Part shown: positions 1 to 10,369 of the stretch, piece after piece
Numbering within the stretch: position 1 is the stretch's first letter
How the letters are laid out: the number at the start of each line of letters is the position of its first letter
Origin: Utricularia gibba
Taxonomy: Eukaryota > Streptophyta > Magnoliopsida > Lamiales > Lentibulariaceae
Direction: 5' to 3'
Length of the DNA: 33,702 bases
Assembly: GCA_002189035.1 (NCBI GenBank)
Contig: NEEC01000407.1
Location: forward strand, 1 to 33,702
The notes under the pieces: model-generated
What the model saw: the letters and a program-made list of their open reading frames with translations, nothing else
What the model was told of the DNA's origin: nothing
Database searches by the model: none
Program-made: the position numbers and the translations under genes

Positions 1-703
1 CGGCTTGCGAAACACGCGTGATTCGTTAATATATGTCAAATCTTGAATTTCGCGGCATTCTCATGCGTTTCCGAGTGTGCTCGGGCCCTGGGAATTCCTA
101 CATTAAGGGGTGGCCTCGCGCAGCCTTCGCCATTGACGCCACATCGTCCAAACCGTTTAGAGTCACGCGACACACAGCATACCGTTTCGAAGCTCATTCT
201 AAGACGATCGTTTTTCGTGTTGGAAATCGCCCATCCGAGGAAAGTTCGAAGCTCGACGGATGGCCCTATATAAGCCTTGAATGGTGTCACAAAATGGCTA
301 GCCATTGGGGACGTTGCGACTCCTTTGCTCGTTTTTATGCGAAAATTGTTCTCGGATTGCGAAACACGCGTGATTCGTTAATATATGTCAAAATCTTGAA
401 TTTCGCGGCATTCTCATGCGTTTCTCCGAGTGTGCTCGGCCCCCTGGGACTTCCTACACCAAGGGGTGGCCTCGCGCAGCCTTCGCCATTGACGCCACAT
501 CGTCCAAACCGTTTAGAGTCACGCGACACACAGCATACCGTTTCGAAGCTCATTCTGAGACGATCGTTTTTCGTGTTGGGAGTCGCCATCCGAAAAAGTT
601 CGAAGCTCAAAGGATGCCTATATTAGCCTTGAATGGTTTCACAAAATGGTCTAGCCATTGGGGACGTTGCGACTCCTTTGCTCGTTTTTATGCGAAAATT
701 TTT
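1..703. repeat. Monomers M1-M2 at the left edge
   Basis: The window opens exactly at a monomer phase start, so no flanking DNA is visible. M1 (352 bases) is EcoRI-positive and carries CTAAGACGATCG, a variant otherwise seen in M4 and M19. M2 (351 bases) is EcoRI-negative, with a run of five C before TGGGACTTCC, and its usual CATCCGAGGAAAG is altered to CATCCGAAAAAG. Confidence 0.9.
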
Positions 704-2109
704 CGGATTGCGAAACCGCGTGATTCGTTAATATATGTAAAATCTTGAATTTCGCATTCTCATGCGTTTCTATGGGTGTGCTCGGGCTGGACTTCCTACA
801 CAAGGGGTGCCTCGCGCAGCCTCGCCATTGACGCCACATCGTCCAAACCGTTTAGAGTCACGCGACACACAGCATACCGTTTCGAAGCTCATTCTGAGAC
901 GATCGTTTTTCGTGTTGGGAGCTCGCCCATCCGAGGAAAGTTCGAAGCTCGAAGGATGGCCTTATATTAGCCTTGAATGGTTTCACAAAATGGTCTAGCC
1001 ATTGGGGACATTGCGACTCCTTTGCTCGTTTTTATGCGAAAATATTCTCGGATTGCGAAACACGCGTGATTCGTTAATATATGTCAAAATCTTGAATTTC
1101 GCCATTCTCATGCGTTTCTCCGAGTGTGCTCGGGCCCTGGAATTCCTACATTAAGGGGTGGCCTCGCGCAGCCTTCGCCATTGACGCCACATCGTCCAAA
1201 CCGTTTAGAGTCACGCGACACACAGCATACCGTTTCGAAGCTCATTCTAAGACGATCGTTTTTCGTGTTGGGAAATCGCCCATCCGAGGAAAGTTCGAAG
1301 CTTGACGGATGGCCCTATATAAGCCTTGAATGGTGTCACAAATGGCTAGCCATTGGGGACGTTGCGACTCCTTTGCTCGTTTTTATGCGAAAATTGTTCT
1401 CGGATTGCGAAACACGCGTGATTCGTTAATATATGTAAAATCTTGAATTTCGCGGCATTCTCATGCGTTTCTATGGGTGTGCTCGGGCCTGGGACTTCCT
1501 ACACCAAGGGGTGGCCTCGCGCAGCCTTCGCCATTGACGCCACATCGTCCAAACCGTTTAGAGTCACGCGACACACTGCATACCGTTTCGAAGCTCATTC
1601 TGAGACGATCGTTTTTCGTGTTGGGAAATCGCCCATCCGAGGAAAGTTCGAAGCTCGACGGATGGCCCTATATAAGCCTTGAATGGTGTCACAAAATGGC
1701 TAGCCATTGGGGACGTTGGACCGTTTGCTCGTTTTTATGCGAAAACTAATCTCGGCTTGCGAAACACGCGAGATTCGTTAATATATGTAAAAATCTTGAA
1801 TTTCGCGGCATTCTCATGCGTTTCTACGGGTGTGCTCGGCCCCGGGACTTCCTACACCAAGGGGTGGCCTCGCGCAGCCTTCGCTATTGACGCCACATCG
1901 TCCAAACCGTTTAGAGTCACGCGACACACAGCATACCGTTTCGAAGCTCATTCTGAGACGATCGTTTTTCGTGTTGGAAGTTCGCCATCTCCGAGGAAAG
2001 TTCGAAGCTCGACGGATGGCCCTACATAAGCCTTGAATGGTGTCACAAAATGGCCTAGCCATTGGGGACGTTGGGACTCGTTTGCTCGTTTTTATGCGAA
2101 AATTGTTCT
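704..2109. repeat. Four-monomer block M3-M6, long-range copy A
   Basis: M3-M6 matches M45-M48 (15301-16707) in the order of variant states, and the two blocks differ by one base in length (1406 against 1407). M3 has GGGCTGGACTTCC with CTCGAAGG and TATTAGCCTTGAA. M4 is EcoRI-positive with GGGCCCTGGAATTCC and ends TTGTTCTC. M5 begins CGGATTG and has TGTAAAATC and TATGGGTG. M6 begins CGGCTTG, has TACGGGTG and GTTGGGACTCG, and ends TTGTTCTC. M6 also carries a GCGAGATTCG substitution and CTACATAAG in place of the TATA-like motif. Confidence 0.7.
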
Positions 2110-3489
2110 CGGCTTGCGAAACACGCGTGATTCGTTAATATATGTCAAAATCTTGAATTTCGCGGCATTCTCATGCGTTTCTAGGGTGTGCTCGGGCCCG
2201 GGAATTCCTACACCAAGGGGTGGCCTCGCGCAGCCTTCGCCATTGACGCCACATCGTCCAAACCGTTTAGAGTCACGCGACACACAGCATACCGTTTCGA
2301 AGCTCATTCTGAGACGATCGTTTTTCGTGTTGGGAGTTCGCCCATCCGAGGAAAGTTCGAAGCTCGACGGATGGCCCTATATAAGCCTTGAATGGTGTCA
2401 CAAAATGGTCTAGCCATTGGGGACGCGACTCCTTTGCTCGTTTTTATGCGAAAATTATTCTCGGATTGCGAAACACGCGTGATTCGTTAATATATGTCAA
2501 AATCTTGAATTTCGCGGCATTCTCATGCGTTTCTCCAGTGTGCTCGGGCTTGGGAATTCCTACATTAAGGGGTGGCCTCGCGCAGCCTTCGCCATTGACG
2601 CCACATCGTCCAAACCGTTTAGAGTCACGCGACACACAGCATACCGTTTCGAAGCTCATTCGAGACGGTCGTTTTTCGTGTTGGGAGTTGCCCATCCGAG
2701 GAAAGTTCGAAGCTCGAAGGATGGCCTATATTAGCCTTCAATGGTCAAAATGGTCTAGCATTGGGGACATTGCGACTCCTTTGCTCGTTTTTATGAAAAC
2801 TAATTTCGGCTTGCGAAACACGCGTGATTCGTTAATATATGTCAAAATCTTGAATTTCGCGGCATTCTCATGCGTTTCTAAGTGTGCTCGGGCCCTGGGA
2901 CTTCCTACACCAAGGGGTGGCCTCGCGCAACCTTCGCATTGACGCCACATCAAAAACCGTTTAGAGTCACACGAACACAGCATACCGTTTCGAAGCTCAT
3001 TCGAGACGGTCGTTTTTGTGTTGAAAGCTTGCCCATCCGAGGAAAGTTCGAAGCGGGATGGCCCTATATAAGCCTTGAATGGTGTCACAAATGGCCTAGC
3101 CATTGGGGACGTTGGGACTCGTTTGCTCGTTTTTATGCGAAAACTCGGCTTGCGAAACACGCGTGATTCGTTAATATATGTCAAAATCTTGAATTTCGCG
3201 GCATTCTCATGCGTTTCTCCGAGTGTGCTCGGGCCCTGGGAATTCCTACATTAAGGGGTGGCCTCGCGCAGCCTTCGCATTGTCGTCCAAACCGTTTAGA
3301 GTCACGCGACACACAGCATACCGTTTCGAAGCTCATTCCGAGACGGTCGTTTTTCGTGTTGGGAGCTTGCCCATCCGAGGAAAGTTCGAAGCTCGAAGGA
3401 TGGCCTTATATTAGCCTTCAATGGTCCCAAATGGTCTAGCCATTGGGGACGTTGGACTCCTTTGCTCGTTTTTATGCGAAAATAATTCT
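2110..3489. repeat. Mixed monomers M7-M10
   Basis: M7 is an early example of the EcoRI-positive ACACCAAGGGG junction class that later dominates the right domain. M8 and M10 are EcoRI-positive with GAAGG and TATTAGCCTTCAA. M9 (2807-3145, 339 bases) is EcoRI-negative and has lost bases at several positions, including CACATCAAAAACCG, CACACGAACACAGC and GTTCGAAGCGGGATGG. Confidence 0.85.
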
Positions 3490-5611
3490 CGGCTTGCGAA
3501 ACACGCGTGATTCGTTAATATATGTCAAAATCTTGAATTTCGCGGCATTCTCATGCGTTTCTAGGGTGTGCTCGGGCCCTGGGACTTCCTACACCAAGGG
3601 GTGGCCTCGCGCAGCCTTCGCCATTGACGCCACATCGTCCAAACCGTTTAGAGTCACGCGACACACAGCATACCGTTTCGAAGCTCATTCTGAGACGATC
3701 GTTTTTCGTGTTGGAAGTTCGCCCATCCGAGGAAAGTTCGAAGCTCGACGGATGGCCCTATATAAGCCTTGAATGGTGTCACAAAATGGCCTAGCCATTG
3801 GGGACGTTGGGACTCGTTTGCTCGTTTTTATGCGAAAATTGTTCTCGGCTTGCGAAACACGCGTGATTCGTTAATATATGTCAAAATCTTGAATTTCGCG
3901 GCATTCTCATGCGTTTCTCGAGTGTGCTCGGGCCCTGGGAATTCCTACATTAAGGGGTGGCCTCGCGCAGCCTTCGCCATTGACGCCACATCGTCCAAAC
4001 CGTTTAGAGTCACGCGACACACAGCATACCGTTTCGAAGCTCATTCTGAGACGATCGTTTTTCGTGTTGGGACGCCCATCCGAGGAAAGTTCGAAGCTCG
4101 ACGGATGGCCCTATATAAGCCTTGAATGGTGTCACAAAATGGCCTAGCCATTGGGGACGTTGCGACTCCTTTGCTCGTTTTTATGCGAAAATTGTTCTCG
4201 GATTGCGAAACACGCGTGATTCGTTAATATATGTAAAAATCTTGAATTTCGCGGCATTCTCATGCGTTTCTATGGGTGTGCTCGGGCCCGGGACTTCCTA
4301 CACCAAGGGGTGGCCTCGCGCAGCCTTCGCCATTGACGCCACATCGTCCAAACGTTTAGAGTCACGCGACACAGCATACCGTTTCGAAGCTCATTCTGAG
4401 ACGATCGTTTTTCGTGTTGGGAGTCGCCCATCCGAGGAAAGTTCGAAGCTCGACGGATGGCCCTATATAAGCCTTGAATGGTGTCACAAAATGGCCTAGC
4501 ATTTGGGGACGTTGGACTCCTTTGCTCGTTTTTATGCGAAAACTAATCTCGGCTTGCGAAACACGCGTGATTCGTTAATATATGTCAAAATCTTGAATTT
4601 CGCGGCATTCTCATGCGTTTCTACGGGTGTGCTCGGGCCCCGGGACTTCCTACACCAAGGGGTGGCCTCGCGCAGCCTTCGCCATTGACGCCACATCGTC
4701 CAAACCGTTTAGAGTCACGCGACACACAGCATACCGTTTCGAAGCTCATTCCGAGACGGTCGTTTTTCGTGTTGGAAGTTCGCCCATCCGAGGAAAGTTC
4801 GAAGCTCGACGGATGGCCCTATATAAGCCTTGAATGGTGTCACAAAATGGCCTAGCCATTGGGGACGTTGGGACTCGTTTGCTCGTTTTTATGCGAAAAT
4901 TGTTCTCGGCTTGCGAAACACGCGTGATTCGTTAATATATGTCAAAATCTTGAATTTCGCGGCATTCATGCGTTTCTCCGAGTGTGCTCGGGCCCTGGGA
5001 ATTCCTACATTAAGGGGTGGCCTCGCGCAGCCTTCGCCATTGACGCCACATCGTCCAAACCGTTTAGAGTCACGCGACACACAGCATACCGTTTCGAAGC
5101 TCATTCTGAGACGATCGTTTTTCGTGTTGGGAACGCCCATCCGAGGAAAGTTCGAAGCTCGACGGATGGCCCTATATAAGCCTTGAATGGTGTCACAAAA
5201 TGGCCTAGCCATTGGGGACGTTGCGACTCCTTTGCTCGTTTTTATGCGAAAATGTTCTCTCGGATTGCGAAACACGCGTGATTCGTTAATATATGTCAAA
5301 ATCTTGAATTTCGCGGCATTCTCATGCGTTTCTCCGAGTGTGCTCGGGCCCTGGGAATTCCTACATTAAGGGGTGGCCTCGCGCAGCCTTCGCCATTGAC
5401 GCCACATCGTCCAAACCGTTTAGAGTCACGCGACACACAGCATACCGTTTCGAAGCTCATTCCGAGACGGTCGTTTTTCGTGTTGGGAGCTTGCCCATCC
5501 GAGGAAAGTTCGAAGCTCGAAGGATGGCCTTATATTAGCCTTCAATGGTGTCAAAATGGTCTAGCCATTGGGGACATTGCGACTCCTTTGCTCGTTTTTA
5601 TGCGAAAAACT
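3490..5611. repeat. Six-monomer stretch M11-M16 with a period of three monomers
   Basis: Two consecutive triplets show the same order of variants. The first monomer (M11, M14) has GTTGGGACTCG and ends TTGTTCTC. The second (M12, M15) is EcoRI-positive, has GACGATCG and GTTGCGACTCC, and ends in a TGTTCTC type. The third (M13, M16) begins CGGATTG. The same series recurs at M25-M30 (8266-10369). Triplets are about 1.06 kb. Confidence 0.6.
3846..4906. repeat. Three-monomer block M12-M14, copy B
   Basis: M12 (EcoRI-positive, ends TTGTTCTC), M13 (CGGATTG, TGTAAAAATC, TATGGGTG, EcoRI-negative, ends CTAATCTC) and M14 (CGGCTTG, TACGGGTG, EcoRI-negative, ends TTGTTCTC) repeat the order of M4-M6. Both blocks are 1061 bases long. 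M46-M48 (15651-16707, 1057 bases) and, in damaged form, M19-M21 (6259-7220) are further copies. Confidence 0.7.
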
Positions 5612-5910
5612 CGGCTTGCGAAACACGCGTGATTCGTTAATATATGTCAAAATCTTGAATTTCGCGGCATTCGTCCGCTTCAAAGGGGTGGCCTCAGCCT
5701 TCGCCATTGAACCATCGTTTAGAGTCACGCGACACACAGCATACCGTTTCGAAGCTCATTCCGAGACGGTCGTTTTTCGTGTTGGGAGTTCGCCCATCCG
5801 AGGAAAGTTCGAAGCTCGACGGATGGCCTATATAAGCCTTAAATGGTGTCCAAAATGGTCTAGCCATTGGGACATTGCGACTCCTTTGCTCGTTTTTATG
5901 CGAAAATTTT
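5612..5910. repeat. Deleted monomer M17 (299 bp)
   Basis: After GCGGCATTC the usual segment through CATGCGTTTCT, GTGTGCTCGGG and the EcoRI region is missing. It is replaced at about 5673-5681 by GTCCGCTTC, which I do not find in other monomers. Normal sequence resumes at AAGGGGTGGCCTC. Further small losses follow: the GCGC of CTCGCGCAGCC, and CATTGAACCATCG where about 12 bases are missing. The rest of the monomer is intact and ends in a short linker. This looks like one breakage and rejoining event with filler, plus secondary small deletions. Confidence 0.85.
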
Positions 5911-6258
5911 CGGATTGCGAAACACGCGTGATTCGTTAATATATGTCAAAATCTTGAATTTCGCGGCTCTCGCGTTTCTCTCAGTGTGCTCGGCCCTGGG
6001 AATTCCTACATTAAGGGGTGGCCTCGCGCAGCCTTCGCAATTGACGCCACATCTTCCAAACCGTTTAGAGTCACGCGACACAAGCATACGTTTCGAAGCT
6101 CATTCTGAGACGGTCGTTTTTCGTGTTGGGAGTTGCCCATCCGAGGAAAGTTCGAAGCTCGAAGGATGGCCTTATATTAGCCTTCAATGGTGTCACAAAT
6201 GGTCTAGCCATTGGGGACATTGCGACTCCTTTGCTCGTTTTTATGCGAAAATTATTCT
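5911..6258. repeat. Monomer M18, mildly rearranged
   Basis: M18 is 348 bases. GCGGCATTCTCATGCG is reduced to GCGGCTCTCGCG, followed by TTTCTCTCAGTGTG. It has CAATTGACG and ATCTTCC, two variants that otherwise belong mainly to the right domain. It lies between the two most damaged monomers. Confidence 0.8.
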
Positions 6259-7220
6259 CGGTTGCGAAACGCGTGATTCGTTAATATATGTCAAAATCTT
6301 GAATTTCGCGGCATTCTCATGCGTTTCTCCGAGTGTGCTCGGGCCCTGGAATTCCTACATTAAGGGGTGGCCTCGCGCAGCCTTCGCCATGACGCCACAT
6401 CCAAACCGTTTAGAGTCACGCGACACACAGCATACCGTTTCGAAGCTCATTCTAAGACGATCGTTTTTCGTGTTGGGAAATCGCCCATCCGAGGAAAGTT
6501 CGAAGCTCGACGGATGGCCCTATATAAGCCTTGAATGGTGTCACAAAATGGCTAGCCATTGGGACGTTGCGACTCTTTGCTCGTTTTTATGCGAAAATCT
6601 CGGATTGCGAAACACGCGTGATTCGTTAATATATAAAAAATATTCTCATGCGTTTCTACCCTCCCGCCTTTGTCGTTTTTAGAGTCACGCGACACACCAT
6701 ACGTTTCGAAGCTCATTCTGAGACGATCGTTTTCGTGTTGTCGCCCATCCGGGAAAGTTCGAAGCTCGACGGATGGCCCTATATAAGCCTTGAATGGTGT
6801 CACAAAATGGCCTAGCCATTGGGGACGTTGGGACTCGTTTGCTCGTTTTTATGCGAAAACTAATCTCGGCTTGCGAAACACGCGTGATTCGTTAATATAT
6901 GTAAAAATCAATTTCGCGGCATTCTCATGCGTTTCTCCGGGTGTGCTCGGGCCCTGGGACTTCCTACACCAAGGGGTGGCCTCGCGCAGCCTTCGCCATT
7001 GACGCCACATCGTCAAAACCGTTTAGAGTCACGCGACACACAGCATACCGTTTCGAAGCTCATTCTGAGACGATCGTTTTTCGTGTTGGGAGTTCGCCCA
7101 TCCGAGGAAAGTTCGAAGCTCGACGGATGGCCCTATATAAGCCTTGAATGGTGTCACAAAATGGCCTAGCCATTGGGGACGTTGGGACTCGTTTGCTCGT
7201 TTTTATGCGAAAATTGTTCT
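6259..7220. repeat. Three-monomer block M19-M21, copy C with an internal deletion
   Basis: M19 is EcoRI-positive with CTAAGACGATCG as in M4. M20 begins CGGATTG and ends CTAATCTC as M5 and M13 do, but is cut down to 266 bases. M21 is EcoRI-negative, has TGTAAAAATC, and ends GTTGGGACTCG then TTGTTCTC like M6 and M14. The order of junctions identifies this as the same block as M4-M6, damaged in the middle monomer. Confidence 0.55.
6601..6866. repeat. Deleted monomer M20 (266 bp) with filler sequence
   Basis: This is the shortest monomer in the window. Two gaps are visible. After GTTAATATAT the stretch GTCAAAATCTTGAATTTCGC is lost and A-rich sequence leads directly to TATTCTCATGCG. After GCGTTTCT, roughly 85 bases covering GTGTGCTCGGG, the EcoRI region and GACGCCACATC are replaced by about 20 bases near 6658-6677, including CCCTCCCGCCTTTGTCG, which I find nowhere else here. 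The right half from TTTAGAGTCACGCG is near normal. Confidence 0.85.
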
Positions 7221-8265
7221 CGGCTTGCGAAACACGCGTGATTCGTTAATATATGTCAAAATCTTGAATTTCGCGGCATTCTCATGCGTTTCTCCAGTGT
7301 GCTCGGGCCCTGGGAATTCCTACATTAAGGGGTGGCCTCGCGCAGCCATTGACGCCACATCGTCCAACCGTTTAGAGTCACGCGACACACAGCATACCGT
7401 TTCGAAGCTCATTCAGACGGTCGTTTTTCGTGTTGGGAGTTCGCCCATCCGAGGAAAGTTCGAAGCTCGACGGATGGCCCTATATAAGCCTTGAATGGTG
7501 TCACAAAATGGCCTAGCCATTGGGGACGTTGGGACTCCTTTGCTCGTTTTTATGCGAAAATAATCTCGGCTTGCGAAACACGCGTGATTCGTTAATATAT
7601 GTCAAAATCTTGAATTTCGCGGCATTCTCATGCGTTTCTCGGTGTGCTCGGGCCCTGGGAATTCCTACATTAAGGGGTGGCCTCGCGCAGCCTTCGCCAT
7701 TGACGCCACATCGTCCAAACCGTTTAGTCACGCGACACACAGCATACCGTTTCGAAGCTCATTCTGAGACGATCGTTTTTCGTGTTGGGAATCGCCCATC
7801 CGAGGAAAGTTCGAAGCTCGACGGATGGCCCTATATAAGCCTTGAATGGTGTCACAAAATGGCCTAGCCATTGGGGACGTTGCGACTCCTTTGCTCGTTT
7901 TTATGCGAAAATTGTTCTCGGATTGCGAAACACGCGTGATTCGTTAATATATGTCAAAATCTTGAATTTCGCGGCATTCTCATGCGTTTCTCCGAGTGTG
8001 CTCGGGCCTGGGAATTCCTACATTAAGGGGTGGCCTCGCGCAGCCTTCGCCATTGACGCCAATCGTCCAAACCGTTTAGAGTCACGCGACACACGCATCG
8101 TTTCGAAGCTCATTCCGAGACGTCGTTTTTCGTGTTGGGAGCTTGCCCATCCGAGGAAAGTTCGAAGCTCGACGGATGGCCTATATAAGCCTTCAATGGT
8201 GTCACAAAATGCCTAGCCATTGGGGACGTTGGACTCGTTTGCTCGTTTTTATGCGAAAATAATCT
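7221..8265. repeat. Mixed EcoRI-positive monomers M22-M24
   Basis: All three carry the ACATTAAGGGG junction and CTCGACGG. M22 (346 bases) lost bases at GCGCAGCCATTG and CATTCAGACGG. M23 has GTTTAGTCACG in place of GTTTAGAGTCACG. M24 has GACGCCAATCG and ACACGCATCG. There is nothing but satellite. Confidence 0.85.
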
Positions 8266-10369
8266 CGGCTTGCGAAACACGCGTGATTCGTTAATATATG
8301 TAAAAATCTTGAATTTCGCGGCATTCTCATGCGTTTCTCTGTGCTCGGGCCCGGGAATTCCTACACAAGGGGTGGCCTCGCGCAGCCTTCGCCATTGACG
8401 CCACATCGTCCAAACCGTTTAGAGTCACGCGACACACAGCATACCGTTTCGAAGCTCATTCCGAGACGGTCGTTTTTCGTGTTGGGAGTTCCCATCCGAG
8501 GAAAGTTCGAAGCTCGACGGATGGCCTATATTAAGCCTTGAATGGTGTCACAAAATGGCCTAGCCATTGGGGACGTTGGGACTCGTTTGCTCGTTTTTAT
8601 GCGAAAATTGTTCTCGGCTTGCGAAACACGCGTGATTCGTTAATATATGTCAAAATCTTGAATTTCGCGGCATTCTCATGCGTTTCTCCGAGTGTGCTCG
8701 GGCCCTGGGAATTCCTACATTAAGGGGTGGCCTCGCAGCCTTCGCCATTGACGCCACATCGTCCAAACCGTTTAGAGTCACGCGACACACATTACCGTTT
8801 CGAAGCTCATTCTGAGACGATCGTTTTTCGTGTTGGGAGTCGCCCATCCGAGGAAAGTTCGAAGCTCGACGGATGGCCCTATATAAGCCTTGAATGGTGT
8901 CACAAAATGGCCTAGCCATTGGGGACGTTGCGACTCCTTTGCTCGTTTTTATGCGAAAATTGTTCTCGGATTGCGAAACACGCGTGATTCGTTAATATAT
9001 GTAAAAATCTTGAATTTCGGGCATTCTCATGCGTTTCTGGGTGTGCTCGGGTGGGACTTCCTACACCAAGGGGTGGCCTCGCGCAGCCTTCGCCATTGAC
9101 GCCACATCGTCCAAACCGTTTAGAGTCACGCGACACAGCATACCGTTTCGAAGCTCATTCTGAGACGGTCGTTTTCGTGTTGGGACGCCCATCCGAGGAA
9201 AGTTCGAAGCTCGACGGATGGCCTATATAAGCCTTGAATGGTGTCACAAAATGGTCTAGCCATTGGGACGTTGGGACTCCTTTGCTCGTTTTTATGCGAA
9301 AATATTCTCGGCTTGCGAAACACGCGTGATTCGTTAATATATGTCAAAATCTTGAATTTCGCGGCATTCTCATGCGTTTCTCGGGTGTGCTCGGGCCCTG
9401 GGACTTCCTACACCAAGGGGTGGCCTCGCGCAGCCTTCGCCATTGACGCACATCGTCCAAACCGTTTAGAGTCACGCGACACACAGCATACCGTTTCGAA
9501 GCTCATTCTGAGACGGTCGTTTTTCGTGTTGGGAGTTCGCCCATCCGAGGAAAGTTCGAAGCTCGACGGATGGCCCTATATAAGCCTTGAATGGTGTCAC
9601 AAAATGGCCTAGCCATTGGGGACGTTGGGACTCGTTTGCTCGTTTTTATGCGAAAATTGTTCTCGGCTTGCGAAACACGCGTGATTCGTTAATATATGTC
9701 AAAATCTTGAATTTCGCGGCATTCTCATGCGTTTCTCGAGTGTGCTCGGGCCCTGGGAATTCCTACATTAAGGGGTGGCCTCGCGCAGCCTTCGCCATTG
9801 ACGCCACATCGTCCAAACCGTTTAGAGTCACGCGACACACAGCATACCGTTTCGAAGCTCATTCTGAGACGATCGTTTTTTCGTGTTGGGAGTCGCCCAT
9901 CCGAGGAAAGTTCGAAGCTCGACGGATGGCCTATATAAGCCTTGAATGGTGTCACAAAATGGCCTAGCCATTGGGGACGTTGCGACTCCTTTGCTCGTTT
10001 TTATGCGAAAATTGTTCTCGGATTGCGAAACACGCGTGATTCGTTAATATATGTCAAAATCTTGAATTTCGCGGCATTCTCATGCGTTTCTCCGGTGTGC
10101 TCGGGCCCTGGGAATTCCTACATTAAGGGGTGGCCTCGCGCAGCCTTCGCCATTGACGCCACATCGTCCAAACCGTTTAGAGTCACGCGACACACAGCAT
10201 ACCGTTTCGAAGCTCATTCCGAGACGGTCGTTTTTCGTGTTGGGAGTTGCCCATCCGAGGAAAGTTCGAAGCTCGAAGGATGGCCCTATATAAGCCTTGA
10301 ATGGTGTCACAAAATGGCTAGCCATTGGGGACATGCGACTCCTTTGCTCGTTTTTATGCGAAAATTACT
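8266..10369. repeat. Six-monomer stretch M25-M30 with a period of three monomers
   Basis: The order of diagnostic states repeats M11-M16. M25 and M28 have GTTGGGACTCG and end TTGTTCTC. M26 and M29 are EcoRI-positive, have GACGATCG and GTTGCGACTCC, and end TTGTTCTC. M27 and M30 begin CGGATTG. M27, like M13, carries TGTAAAAATC and an EcoRI-negative junction. M30, like M16, has GACGGTCG and GAAGG. Length is 2104 bases against 2122 for M11-M16. Individual small deletions differ between copies. Confidence 0.6.

Noticed and set aside
6658-6677. Insertion of a mobile element in M20
   Set aside because: The foreign segment is only about 20 bases, with no terminal repeats or target-site duplication. 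Repair filler is a simpler reading.
5867-6682. 271-codon open frame on the + strand
   Set aside because: It crosses the damaged monomers M18-M20 and changes frame relative to other copies. It is chance read-through of satellite sequence.
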